A stretch of DNA of 64,000 nucleotides from G965237725 sp965237725 (GTDB taxonomy: Bacteria > Pseudomonadota > Gammaproteobacteria > Arenicellales > Poriferihabitantaceae), in NCBI GenBank assembly GCA_965237725.1, contig OZ250151.1, forward strand, positions 1 to 64,000, given 5' to 3'. Positions within the stretch are counted from its first letter, which is position 1. Each line of letters opens with the position of its first letter. The notes beneath the pieces were generated by a model that was not told where the DNA came from, ran no database searches, and worked only from the letters and a program-made list of their open reading frames with translations. This document shows positions 54,744-63,423 of this stretch, piece after piece. Made by a program: the position numbers and the translations under genes.

Positions 54744-55157
54744 CTAAATTTCGTCCAGTGCTTTCTGGAAACGGTTGGCGTGAGAGCGTTCCGCTTTTCC
54801 CAAAGTTTCGAACCAGTCCGCAATTTCATCGAAGCCTTCGCCTCGAGCGGTTTTGGCCATGCCCGGATACATATCGGTGTACTCATGGGTTTCACCCGCT
54901 ACAGCTGCTTTGAGGTTATCTGAGGTCGGGCCAATAGGAAGACCTGTTGCTGGATCACCGGTTTCTTCAAGATACTCCAGGTGGCCATGGGCGTGTCCCG
55001 TTTCACCTTCTGCAGTTGAACGAAATACCGCTGCCACATCGTTGTAACCTTCAATATCGGCTTTTGCTGCGAAGTACAAATATCTTCGGTTTGCCTGGGA
55101 TTCCCCAGCAAATGCATCTTTGAGGTTTTGTTCTGTTTTTGAATCTTTTAAACTCAT
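54744..55157 (-). CDS. Rubrerythrin (diiron, no rubredoxin domain)
   Basis: Diiron peroxide reductase, 137 residues with only the four-helix ferritin-like domain. Iron ligands visible in FAGESQANRRYLYFA (E19), AEGETGHAHGH (E50/E52, H55), VAGETHEYTDMYPGM and LGKAERSHANRF. The rubredoxin-like C-terminal domain is absent, so an outside electron donor is needed, consistent with the adjacent Fe-S protein. ATG 55157 with AGGAG upstream; its leader carries an inverted repeat. Confidence 0.93.
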   Translation of the reverse strand: MSLKDSKTEQNLKDAFAGESQANRRYLYFAAKADIEGYNDVAAVFRSTAEGETGHAHGHLEYLEETGDPATGLPIGPTSDNLKAAVAGETHEYTDMYPGMAKTARGEGFDEIADWFETLGKAERSHANRFQKALDEI

Positions 55158-55169
55158 TCTGTTTTCTCC

Positions 55170-55244
55170 TAATCGAGTGTTTTAGATCTAAATTTCATGT
55201 CACGTTTTCGACATGGAGGCATTCTAATCCAACACTCCCGATTA
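55170..55244 (-). promoter_or_regulatory. Inverted repeat in the rubrerythrin leader
   Basis: TAATCGAGTGTT at 55170-55181 is the near-inverse of AACACTCCCGATTA at 55231-55244 (12 matches plus a 2-base insertion), spaced 49 bp. The gene-proximal arm abuts the AGGAG ribosome site. It could be an operator pair or an RNA stem that hides the ribosome site. Confidence 0.45.
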
Positions 55245-55284
55245 ATCTAATTGATTGTATTAAAAGGAACGATAGATATCTACT

Positions 55285-56133
55285 ATGAACCAAATTCCAA
55301 AGGATACCCTAGATAAAAAGTTTGTCCTGATTACCGGTTGTTCCAGCGGCATCGGTTACTGCCTTGCAACAGGCTTGCATAAACGCGGTTATGACGTGAT
55401 TGCATCATGTCGAACTCCCGAAGATACGACGAAAATTTCCGAGTTGGGAATCCCCTGTTTGACTATTGACCTCGATAACTCACAAAGCATCCAGGCGGGT
55501 ATTGCTCAGACTCTGGAACTCAGCAAAGGAAATTTATATGCACTGATAAATAATGGCGCTTATGGCCAACCCGGAGCGGTGGAAGATTTAAGCCGCGATG
55601 TATTGCGTAGTCAGTTCGAAACCAATGTTTTTGGAACCCAGGAATTGACCAATGGTTTTATTTCCACCATGCGAAAAACTAACCAGGGACGCATAATCCA
55701 GATTAGCTCGGTCCTTGGATTTGTCTGTCTTAAATTTCGAGGGGCATACAATGCCAGCAAGTATGCACTGGAAGCGCTGACCGACACCATGCGTCTGGAA
55801 TTTGCTGATTCCAATATAAAGTTTTCGTTAATCGAGCCCGGCCCAATAACAAGTGAATTCCGGGAAAATGCCCTTAAAAAATTCCATCAGAATATTAATC
55901 CTTTAGATAGCGTACACCGCGATGCCTACCAGGCAGTGGAACAACGCTTAACCAGCACGGACCCGATCAGATTTTGCCTGCCCGCCGACGCGGTTCTCAA
56001 ATCGGTCATCCATGCCCTGGAAAGTCCGAATCCAAAAATCCGCTACCGAGTTACCGTGCCGACAAATATTTTTGCCTGGTTAAAACGCATTTTGCCTGAT
56101 CGTCTGATGGATCGTCTGCTGTCAAGAAGTTAA
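55285..56133 (+). CDS. Short-chain dehydrogenase/reductase
   Basis: 282 residues of the SDR superfamily: cofactor motif ITGCSSGIGYCLA (TGxxxGxG, 17-29), NNGAYG, catalytic Ser (QISSVLGF) and YNASK with Tyr and Lys. It resembles YbbO-like SDRs acting on hydrophobic carbonyls. Substrate unknown. ATG 55285; divergent from rubrerythrin with a 127-bp shared regulatory gap, so oxidative control is possible. Confidence 0.88.
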   Translation: MNQIPKDTLDKKFVLITGCSSGIGYCLATGLHKRGYDVIASCRTPEDTTKISELGIPCLTIDLDNSQSIQAGIAQTLELSKGNLYALINNGAYGQPGAVEDLSRDVLRSQFETNVFGTQELTNGFISTMRKTNQGRIIQISSVLGFVCLKFRGAYNASKYALEALTDTMRLEFADSNIKFSLIEPGPITSEFRENALKKFHQNINPLDSVHRDAYQAVEQRLTSTDPIRFCLPADAVLKSVIHALESPNPKIRYRVTVPTNIFAWLKRILPDRLMDRLLSRS

Positions 56134-56177
56134 AAATAAACTTGAAAAATTTTTCCTTTAAGGATATTTATATACTG

Positions 56178-57065
56178 TTAATTTGATTCAAAATTCCTTA
56201 GCGCTTCGATTCGTTCATCAAGAGGTGGATGAGACATGAACAATCTTTTGATACCCATGCCATTACCACCAGAAATTCCAAACGCAGCAAGTTGATCGGG
56301 CAATACCGATGGTTCATGCTGTGCGCGTAATCGTTCCAGCGCGGCAATCATCTTATGCTTTCCTGCGAGTTGTGCACCGCCTTCATCCGCACGAAACTCC
56401 CGGCGACGACTGAAATACATCACAATAGTTGAAGCCAATACGCCCAGAATCAATTCAGCAATGATTGTGGTAATCCAGAATGCAGGGCCGTGACCCCTTT
56501 GCACTTTGAATATTGCCTTATCAACTAATTGCCCAACCACCCTGGAAAGGAAAATCACGAAGGTATTCACGACACCCTGAACTAATGCCAGAGTTATCAT
56601 GTCGCCATTAGCAACGTGAGATATTTCGTGACCCACCACCGCCTCGGCCTCATCCTCGGTCATGACATCCAGCAATCCACTACTCACCGCGACCAAAGCA
56701 TTATTTTTCTTCATCCCCGTGGCGAAGGCATTCACCTGGGGTGATTCAAAAATAGCAACTTCGGGCATGCCGATGCCTGCTTTTTCCGACTGGCGTTTAA
56801 CTGTAGATACTAACCAGGTTTCCCGTGAGGTTGATGGGGTTTCTATAACCCGCGCGCCAGAAAAGCGTTTCGCCATGGATTTGGACATGGCCAGTGAAAT
56901 AAAGGAACCCACCATTCCAAATAAAGCTGCAAAAATGAGTAACCCAGTTAAATCCTGTCCGTACCGTGCTAAATAGGGGTCAATACCCAATAGGCGCATG
57001 GTGATGTTCAAAACGAAAATGATTGCCAGGTTGGTAATCAAAAAATAAGCAATACGTTTAAACAC
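56178..57065 (-). CDS. htpX: Membrane zinc metalloprotease HtpX
   Basis: Integral membrane protease for misfolded membrane proteins. 295 residues: transmembrane helices about 4-22 and 38-60, zinc motif HEISH (146-150) in EAVVGHEISHVANGDM, two further helices, and a third ligand region EFRADEGGAQLAG. Length and order are typical. Convergent with the SDR gene. Confidence 0.95.
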   Translation of the reverse strand: MFKRIAYFLITNLAIIFVLNITMRLLGIDPYLARYGQDLTGLLIFAALFGMVGSFISLAMSKSMAKRFSGARVIETPSTSRETWLVSTVKRQSEKAGIGMPEVAIFESPQVNAFATGMKKNNALVAVSSGLLDVMTEDEAEAVVGHEISHVANGDMITLALVQGVVNTFVIFLSRVVGQLVDKAIFKVQRGHGPAFWITTIIAELILGVLASTIVMYFSRRREFRADEGGAQLAGKHKMIAALERLRAQHEPSVLPDQLAAFGISGGNGMGIKRLFMSHPPLDERIEALRNFESN

Positions 57066-57175
57066 AATAATTTCCTCCGTTGCGGGTAAATTAATTCTAT
57101 GCCATTGAGTTTACTAATTTGGTGGCTAACCCCATACTTTCAATTATGCATTTTCAAGCATATTGAATAGCAGGT

Positions 57176-57658
57176 CTATAGCAGACTGAGAATTGTTTCA
57201 GCGCTAGATAATTCAAATTTACCAGAGTGATCAATATTCAAATGGGTAACGATGCCATCTTCAGCGATCAACGCATAGCGTTGGGATCGAAGTCCATAAT
57301 GATTTGCCGTTAAATCCAGTTCCAGCCCCAGGGCCTGGGTTAATGCTGCACTCCCGTCCGCCAGCATCAGAATATTATCTTCTACATTTTGGGCCTCGCC
57401 CCAGGCCGCCATGACACAAGCGTCGTTAACAGAAAGACAGGCGATGGTGTCCACTCCTTTGGCTTTGATTTCATCATGATTGACCACAAAGCCAGGTAAA
57501 TGGCTGGCAGAGCAGGTCGGTGTAAACGCACCGGGCAGGGCAAATAGCACAACTTTTTTACCACTAAATATTTCATCGCTAGAAATGTCAGTTGCACCAT
57601 TTTTCGTCATGGTTGAGATGGTTACGTTTGGGATTTTATCCCCGACTTCAATTGTCAT
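57176..57658 (-). CDS. Peroxiredoxin, Prx5/hybrid type
   Basis: 160-residue thiol peroxidase with peroxidatic Cys49 in PGAFTPTCSASHLPGF, and two further Cys in ACLSVNDACVMAAWG where most relatives have VSVNDPFVM. The extra Cys (about 75 and 81) could serve as resolving residues. Cytoplasmic; reductant unknown (no glutaredoxin domain is fused). Neighbours oxyR and rubrerythrin suggest a peroxide-defence region. Confidence 0.92.
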   Translation of the reverse strand: MTIEVGDKIPNVTISTMTKNGATDISSDEIFSGKKVVLFALPGAFTPTCSASHLPGFVVNHDEIKAKGVDTIACLSVNDACVMAAWGEAQNVEDNILMLADGSAALTQALGLELDLTANHYGLRSQRYALIAEDGIVTHLNIDHSGKFELSSAETILSLL

Positions 57659-57741
57659 TGGTCATACCTCTTTGTTAAATTTTGATTAGTCAAGATTAAA
57701 ATTTTTTGAACTCATACGATAATCATACTTAGTCGAAATTG

Positions 57742-58608
57742 CTATAGCAACCACGAAAGAACCAGGCTGAGGACAACAACTGACATGGCATTGCCGATTA
57801 ACACGGTGGAGGCGACTAGCTCTGGATGCTGCTTATATTGCTCCGAAAATAAATAGTTCAGCACTGCAGGGGGCAATACAGAAAACAGAATCAGCATCTC
57901 GGATTGAAATTTATCCAGGGGTAGTATTAAATTTGCAATTAGCGCAAATATTAACCCGGTTGCCGGGCAGACAATTGCACCAACCATACCCACCCGCCAG
58001 TGTTCCGTTCGTACATTGATCATTCGTACCCCCAGGGAAAACAACATTAGTGGTACCACAATTTGACCCAACATTGAAATTGGCAAAAGCACGATTTCAG
58101 GTAAGCGGGTATTAGTCAGATTAATGATGAGTGCCAACGCCGTTGCAACATTGACTGGCGTAGTCAGCAAACCTTTCCACGATACCACACCACCAAATAT
58201 ATAAACCCCCAGGGTGAAATGGCCGAGATTGCTGATCACAAATAATACAATTGCAGCTTCAAGTGCATGATCACCAAACACCAATACAGCCAGAGGTAGT
58301 CCAAGATTCCCGCAGTTGTTAAACATCATACTCGGGACAAATGCCCGGTTGGGATATTTGAAAATTCGACCAATTGGCCAAGCTAGTAATCCAGAGCCCA
58401 GGACAACAATGACGCACCCAAGTATCAACCAGCGATAAGATATGATGGCGAACTCAGCATTGGATAAAACGTCGAATGCCAGTGCAGGTACGAAAATTCT
58501 TAACGCCAGTCCATTGGCAACATCCATGTCGGGCTTGAATTTTCTGGCATAGGCATAACCGATCAAAACGATAATGACTACCGGAAATAAAATGGAAACG
58601 ATTTGCAA
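57742..58608 (-). CDS. AEC-family (auxin efflux carrier-type) transporter
   Basis: 288 residues with about ten transmembrane helices and the internal repeat arrangement of the AEC family; conserved MMFNNCGNLGLPLAV near TM4. In bacteria such proteins export or import organic acids such as malonate or malate; the substrate is not predictable here. The stop codon lies in a TTGCTATAGCAA palindrome. Confidence 0.87.
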   Translation of the reverse strand: MQIVSILFPVVIIVLIGYAYARKFKPDMDVANGLALRIFVPALAFDVLSNAEFAIISYRWLILGCVIVVLGSGLLAWPIGRIFKYPNRAFVPSMMFNNCGNLGLPLAVLVFGDHALEAAIVLFVISNLGHFTLGVYIFGGVVSWKGLLTTPVNVATALALIINLTNTRLPEIVLLPISMLGQIVVPLMLFSLGVRMINVRTEHWRVGMVGAIVCPATGLIFALIANLILPLDKFQSEMLILFSVLPPAVLNYLFSEQYKQHPELVASTVLIGNAMSVVVLSLVLSWLL

Positions 58609-58762
58609 CGTTGCGCCCTTGAAAAATTATGCTGACATTTTAGCCAGCCCAACGTCGATTCCATCGACATAATCAAGCCGGATGTAGTACGGGGTTTTAC
58701 CAGCTAAAACAGCGCTTTGCTATACCTATATTAACCAAACTGGAATCAAAGCTATATTTCAA

Positions 58763-59467
58763 TTACCAATTGCATTGATAAGGATTCAACTGGGTTTGAA
58801 ATTCATCACCGTAACTATTGCGATTTATTTCAAAACAATTTCCGTTACGATCTTTGTGTAAGCGACGTACCGGTGCCGTGGGCACAACCCGACCATTGTT
58901 GTAAATGGTATAGCTTACGCGCCGATTAGAAGGATAGCTGCTCGAATAGTTTACTGGATAAGAATTAGGATAATACTTGGGTTGGTTGTAATGCTTCTTC
59001 TGGTAATGGTGGTGGTTGTAAATCTTGCTGATGCCGTAACCAATGATACTACCAATTATTAAAGCCCCTGCAACATGACTGCTATTATTATGGTAGCCAT
59101 GACCACCATAACCAAAATTGATACGACTATTGTAGTGGCCATATCCCCTTCTATTGTGATGATAAGGTTGGTAATGCCGTCGATAATGTCGATTATAATA
59201 TTTATGGCCGTAACGACTGCCATAACCATTTCCATAACTATGGCCATAATTATGGCCATAGTTATGCCTGAAGTTATTTCCGAAATAATGGCGTTTTTTA
59301 TATCCATATCCATACTTATAACCATGACCATAGTGATTGTTGTAACCGCCACCATGTCCAAAACCAATATTAAATGAAAGATTACCCCCGGCATGGCTCA
59401 GCCCACTGAAACCCAGGAGCGAACCAAACATCAGAGTTATGAGTCCAGATTTAAAAAATTTCAGCAT
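58763..59467 (-). CDS. Secreted His/Tyr/Gly-rich protein of unknown function
   Basis: 234 residues. Signal peptide 1-26 (MLKFFKSGLITLMFGSLLGF...SHA), then about 120 residues dominated by Gly, Tyr, His and Asn in GYG/HNYG-like repeats, a short glycine-zipper helix (GALIIGSIIGYGISKIY, about 134-150), more His/Tyr, and a conserved-looking C-terminal module (about 180-234, VSYTIYNNGRVVPTAPVRRL ... ending YQCNW) with two Cys. His/Tyr/Gly composition suggests metal binding or an adhesive surface protein. Coding DNA contains a perfect 34-bp palindrome (59233-59266). Confidence 0.8.
   Translation of the reverse strand: MLKFFKSGLITLMFGSLLGFSGLSHAGGNLSFNIGFGHGGGYNNHYGHGYKYGYGYKKRHYFGNNFRHNYGHNYGHSYGNGYGSRYGHKYYNRHYRRHYQPYHHNRRGYGHYNSRINFGYGGHGYHNNSSHVAGALIIGSIIGYGISKIYNHHHYQKKHYNQPKYYPNSYPVNYSSSYPSNRRVSYTIYNNGRVVPTAPVRRLHKDRNGNCFEINRNSYGDEFQTQLNPYQCNW
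59233..59266. repeat. Perfect 34-bp palindrome inside coding sequence
   Basis: The 17-base arm CATAACTATGGCCATAA is followed directly by its exact reverse complement, with no loop. On the coding strand it encodes HNYGHNYGHSYG. It probably arose by repeat expansion, but a perfect inverted repeat of this size can form a cruciform and an mRNA hairpin. Confidence 0.9.
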
Positions 59468-59586
59468 ATTGGTTTCCTCAAAAATTCGGAGTCGAAAATT
59501 TCCGGTTCACATTAATATTTATACAACAAATTATCCGCTTGGTTCCGTTTAATTATTTAACAACCCTAGCTTAAGCCAAATGAATT

Positions 59587-59624
59587 CAGGCTGAACCAAA
59601 CCTGAACGGATAGTGTTCAGCCTG
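59587..59624 (-). terminator. 10-bp-stem hairpin at the end of the VOC gene
   Basis: CAGGCTGAAC (59587-59596) and GTTCAGCCTG (59615-59624) form a perfect stem overlapping the stop codon of the minus-strand VOC gene. No T tract follows, so it is a processing or stability hairpin, or a weak terminator. Confidence 0.45.
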
Positions 59625-60045
59625 GTATTGGACTTTCGTCGTGATTAAATACTGCTTCGATTTTATTTCCGTCTCTATCTTTTATGAATGCCGCGTAATA
59701 GGTTTTACTATACTCTGGCCGTAATCCAGGTTTGCCATAACTACAACCACCCTGTTCCAGAGCGACCCGATAAAAATTATCTACAGCCTCCTTTGAATTG
59801 GCATTGAATGCAATGTGAACACCATTGCCCGCTGTTGGTTCAGATTCGTTGTTTAACGGAATGCCAATCCAAAATTCGCAACCTTGACCGTAGGCAATGG
59901 CCACGCCCGGAATTTCATGACAACGATATATGCCCAGACAGGCCAATACGGCATCATAAAATTTCACAGATTCTTCAATATCCCTAACCCCTAATGATAC
60001 ATGGGCCAGAATAGAATTGGTGGTTGAGTTCGTGGGGGAGTTCAT
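59617..60045 (-). CDS. VOC-family glyoxalase-like protein
   Basis: 142 residues, VOC fold: LAHVSLGVRDIEESVKFYDAVLACLG at the start and YYAAFIKDRDGNKIEAVF at the end, with candidate metal ligands H15 and Glu near 132. Similar to small lactoylglutathione-lyase-like proteins; substrate unknown. Divergent from the MetF-like gene. Confidence 0.87.
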   Translation of the reverse strand: MNSPTNSTTNSILAHVSLGVRDIEESVKFYDAVLACLGIYRCHEIPGVAIAYGQGCEFWIGIPLNNESEPTAGNGVHIAFNANSKEAVDNFYRVALEQGGCSYGKPGLRPEYSKTYYAAFIKDRDGNKIEAVFNHDESPIPG

Positions 60046-60205
60046 GGTTGAATATTTTAACCTGATTAATTGTTCCCAAAGTGGGCTAAATATTATTTCG
60101 TCAGTCGCACTTGGATAAGTTTCGCTAAATTTTGGGGTTCACAATCCAATCCTTCAAATATTCGGACTGCGGTCCTTTCGATATCGTAAATAGGTTTTAA
60201 TTATC

Positions 60206-61108
60206 ATGTCACAGTCAGAAAATATTCAAGAGTTTCTAACCGGTTTTACAGCAGAAACCACGCCAGGTTCTGCGGCGAAAATCCCGGACTTCAGAGAACA
60301 TTTACGACCCGGAACCGTGGTTTACATTACTTTTCTGCCGGGCTCAGATTTTGCTGATACCGTAGCCGTCGCGAAACGTCTGCGCGAAGAAGGGTTTATC
60401 CCGGTGCCTCATTTTGCCGCACGTAGTATTTCAAATGCAAACACGCTAAATGAGAATCTGTCCAGGGTAGCCGGTGAAGCTGGCGTGGATTGGGTGTTAT
60501 GTATCGCTGGAGCAGTGGACAAACCAATTGGTGATTACGCGAATTCCATGCAATTACTCGACTCTGGTTTATTTGATAAACATGGCATCCAGCGTATCGC
60601 ATTGGCCGGGCACCCCGAAGGCAGTCCAGACATGAGTGATGAAGCAATTCTCGCTGCGGTAAAATGGAAAAATGAATTCAAAAATAGAAGCGATGCAGAA
60701 CTATATCTGGTGACTCAGTTTGCATTCGAATCTGCACCGGTTATTGCCTGGGACAAAATGTTGCAAAGTGACGGTAATAAACTACCTATTCATATCGGCA
60801 TACCTGGCCTTGCGACACTAAAGACCCTGTTAATGCATGCAAAGGCCTGTGGTATTGGCGCTTCGATGAAATTCCTGACCAAACAGGCCAAAAATGTAAC
60901 CAAACTTCTGGTGGTCAATACGCCGGATAAACTGGTCACCGAACTTGCTGAATATCAGGCAAACGATGTCAATTCTGGAATCACCGGCGTACACATGTAT
61001 CCTTTGGGTGGGCTTCGTCGAAGCGCGAAATGGAGCTATGCCGTGGTTGATGGTGAGTTCACAATGAACAACAAAGGTGGCTTTAAAGTTGATATCGATA
61101 TCGACTGA
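60206..61108 (+). CDS. Methylenetetrahydrofolate reductase-family protein
   Basis: 300-residue TIM-barrel protein of the MetF superfamily: PHFAARSIS, IALAGHPEG, LVTQFAFE and HIGIPGLATLKTL match the flavin and folate barrel positions. The sequence is clearly divergent from E. coli MetF, and relatives of this kind are associated with C1 or methylamine metabolism. FAD dependence is inferred. No metH/metE or demethylase is beside it. Confidence 0.75.
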   Translation: MSQSENIQEFLTGFTAETTPGSAAKIPDFREHLRPGTVVYITFLPGSDFADTVAVAKRLREEGFIPVPHFAARSISNANTLNENLSRVAGEAGVDWVLCIAGAVDKPIGDYANSMQLLDSGLFDKHGIQRIALAGHPEGSPDMSDEAILAAVKWKNEFKNRSDAELYLVTQFAFESAPVIAWDKMLQSDGNKLPIHIGIPGLATLKTLLMHAKACGIGASMKFLTKQAKNVTKLLVVNTPDKLVTELAEYQANDVNSGITGVHMYPLGGLRRSAKWSYAVVDGEFTMNNKGGFKVDIDID

Positions 61109-61140
61109 TCTTGATTGATCCTGCTCACATGATCCTGAGG

Positions 61141-62484
61141 TTATGAAATATTAGTTTTAACTGTGCTACGCAACTGTTGATACTGGTTTGGTCTTATATT
61201 TGCATTGACTTCGCACATAGGCATGGAAATCCATTTACCGTCTTGCTGAACGGCGCCGCGAAAAGAGCATGCACTTAACCTGTCTTTGGTAACCTGGGAG
61301 GTCGGCGCTATTACCTCTTTGGCATCGATAAAATTATGCATAACGATATTAAATCCTTTGGCCTTTCCGGTCAGGGCAGAAAACATCATCGTCATACGCA
61401 GTCCTTCTGAATAGATAAGTAGCTTCAAGTATAAAAAGAATCGCCATATCAAAAGCGGCTGGCAACCAATCAATATCGTATTCCTAAAAAATTTCAAAGC
61501 CCTCGGCTCACATGGCGAACCCAATTTACTGGAATGCTTGAGCAAGGATTGCCAAAATTTTTGTGAAACGACATCGCCCGGGGACAGATTGACAATTTTC
61601 CTGCCAAAATGTCGATCTGCACTCCTGACCAGCACTGTAGCCGTGGTCGAACAATCCGGATGGCCAAATAATAAATGATTCCTGGGCAGGTCCTTACCCA
61701 TAGCATCACTGACACTTTTCCAGACATCTTCGGGATACACCCGCCGAGATTGCAATTTCGATCGCCCTACTTCGGCCACGGTCTGAAAACTGATCGTCCG
61801 GGTGACGTCCATGTTTTGTGGGCGCGACATTAACCAGATCAGGATTTCGTCAATGCTCTCGATATTTCCTGGGGTTACGGTAACGGTCTGAGCAGCTGTT
61901 AGATGGCAGCCGGTCTGTTTTCGAATACTTAAGACCAAATCAACCAGTTGATCACGTATTGGGTTAAGTTGTTTTTCATTTTTTAAACTCTTTATCGGAA
62001 AACCGCGCCGACCCGCCTGGGTTAAATCGATATGGCAGCTCAATTTTCTAAGTCCCGCAACTTTTACCAATTGATACAATAAAGAGGGATTATTCAATAA
62101 ACCCTGACCGTGGGTCATCAACATGGGTACCAACCCCCTGGATACGGCATATCCCACAACTTCTACCAGTTCATCGAATCGATCCGCGCCGAGATAAGCA
62201 TCGACCACATCCCCACCTGTAATTTGTATGCCACCACCCTTGCCAATTAATTTTCGGTTGGCATCAATTTGTTGCTTCATTTCCTCAATAGGGATTATCG
62301 GTACTTTATTCGCGCCACCTGGCAAATAGCAGTGACTACATCCAAAAGAACAATAGGACGGTCCCATGGTAAATCCACACTGTACCCAGTGACGACCAAC
62401 CACCTGATTGTCCGTTTGCAGGTATTGAGGCAATGAATCCCAACGGGATTTCAACAATGCTTTTGCTTCAGAAATTTGAAACAT
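61141..62484 (-). CDS. Radical SAM protein of unknown function
   Basis: 447 residues. Canonical [4Fe-4S] motif C45-x3-C49-x2-C52 in SYCSFGCSHCYLPGG, a GGGIQITGGD SAM-contact segment, and a TIM-barrel-like core to about 270. The C-terminal part contains a hydrophobic stretch (RFFLYLKLLIYSEGLRM), the motif IVMHNFIDAKEV and added Cys (SACSFRG, PMCEVNA) that could bind a second cluster. No peptide precursor or obvious substrate gene is adjacent, so I propose no reaction. It converges on the MetF-like gene with a 32-bp gap. Confidence 0.85.
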   Translation of the reverse strand: MFQISEAKALLKSRWDSLPQYLQTDNQVVGRHWVQCGFTMGPSYCSFGCSHCYLPGGANKVPIIPIEEMKQQIDANRKLIGKGGGIQITGGDVVDAYLGADRFDELVEVVGYAVSRGLVPMLMTHGQGLLNNPSLLYQLVKVAGLRKLSCHIDLTQAGRRGFPIKSLKNEKQLNPIRDQLVDLVLSIRKQTGCHLTAAQTVTVTPGNIESIDEILIWLMSRPQNMDVTRTISFQTVAEVGRSKLQSRRVYPEDVWKSVSDAMGKDLPRNHLLFGHPDCSTTATVLVRSADRHFGRKIVNLSPGDVVSQKFWQSLLKHSSKLGSPCEPRALKFFRNTILIGCQPLLIWRFFLYLKLLIYSEGLRMTMMFSALTGKAKGFNIVMHNFIDAKEVIAPTSQVTKDRLSACSFRGAVQQDGKWISMPMCEVNANIRPNQYQQLRSTVKTNIS

Positions 62485-62574
62485 TTATATTAATTATTAA
62501 TGAAATTATTTTATGACGAACCAACAGCGACTATGATGGTCCTATGGTATTGAAAATTATCGGAACTATTTATT

Positions 62575-63423
62575 ATGTTATTAAAATCTTTCGCCTTACG
62601 CAAACTTTGGATACTTATATTTTGTTTAGTCTTTGGTGCGTTAACTACAATAAGTTCACAAAGCGCTGATATAAAATATGCGACGGACTCGTGGTTTACT
62701 GTGCTTGAAAACTACGTTGATGACCAAGGTTTTGTAGATTATGAAGGACTCTACAATAATAGTGATGAATTGAACAATTATGTCGAAATTGTTGAATCTG
62801 CAGGACCTGTAACCAACCCCGCAGAGTTTCCGACTAGAAACCACGAACTCGCTTATTATATTAATGCCTATAATGCCCTGGTTTTTCAGGGTGTACTAGA
62901 CCGAGGCCCGGAAACAAAAAGCGTATGGAGCGGATTAATTTCCGGTCTGAACTTTTTTGTCCGTATGGATGTGTTGTTAGACAACGACAAAACTAATTTA
63001 CGCAATTTGGAAAACAATGTTATTCGGGAAAAATATCAGGATCCCCGAATTCATGCTGCCTTGGTATGCGCATCGGTGAGTTGCCCGAGGTTGATTAAAC
63101 AGCCCTATTCCGCTGACACCCTGGATTCTCAGTTGGATCAGTCAATCAAGGAATTTATCTCAAATCCTGATAATGTTTTCGTGGACGAAGATCAGAAAAC
63201 AGTTTACCTATCAGAGATTTTCGACTGGTTTGATATTGATTTTATTGAATATGAACGGCAGGCCGGAAATAACGATGACCCTAATCAAATTGATTACATC
63301 AATCGCTACCGCGACGCGGGTCAAAAAATCTCAAAACAATATAAAATAAAATTCTCCGACTACGACAAATCAATCAACAGTCAGGCACGAAAAACACAAA
63401 TCGCTAATCAGCAATCATCATGA
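62575..63423 (+). CDS. DUF547 domain protein, secreted
   Basis: 282 residues. Signal peptide about 1-29, then the DUF547 domain: ELAYYINAYNALVFQGVLDRG, DPRIHAALVCASVSCPRL with two Cys and a His, and the NVFVDEDQKTVYLSEIFDWF region. The family has a Cys-His arrangement suggestive of a papain-like or transglutaminase-like fold, function not established. Its 3' end overlaps the convergent LutC gene by 20 bp. Confidence 0.87.
   Translation: MLLKSFALRKLWILIFCLVFGALTTISSQSADIKYATDSWFTVLENYVDDQGFVDYEGLYNNSDELNNYVEIVESAGPVTNPAEFPTRNHELAYYINAYNALVFQGVLDRGPETKSVWSGLISGLNFFVRMDVLLDNDKTNLRNLENNVIREKYQDPRIHAALVCASVSCPRLIKQPYSADTLDSQLDQSIKEFISNPDNVFVDEDQKTVYLSEIFDWFDIDFIEYERQAGNNDDPNQIDYINRYRDAGQKISKQYKIKFSDYDKSINSQARKTQIANQQSS

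Noticed and set aside
55272..55286. Possible OxyR half-site ATAG-N7-CTAT at the start of the SDR gene
   Set aside because: Only one of the required repeats is present and it overlaps the start codon; likely chance, though OxyR is encoded nearby.
59075..59377. Long plus-strand open frame opposite the His/Tyr-rich gene
   Set aside because: It is a compositional shadow of the repetitive coding strand, made of Met/Ile/Thr runs, with no domain.
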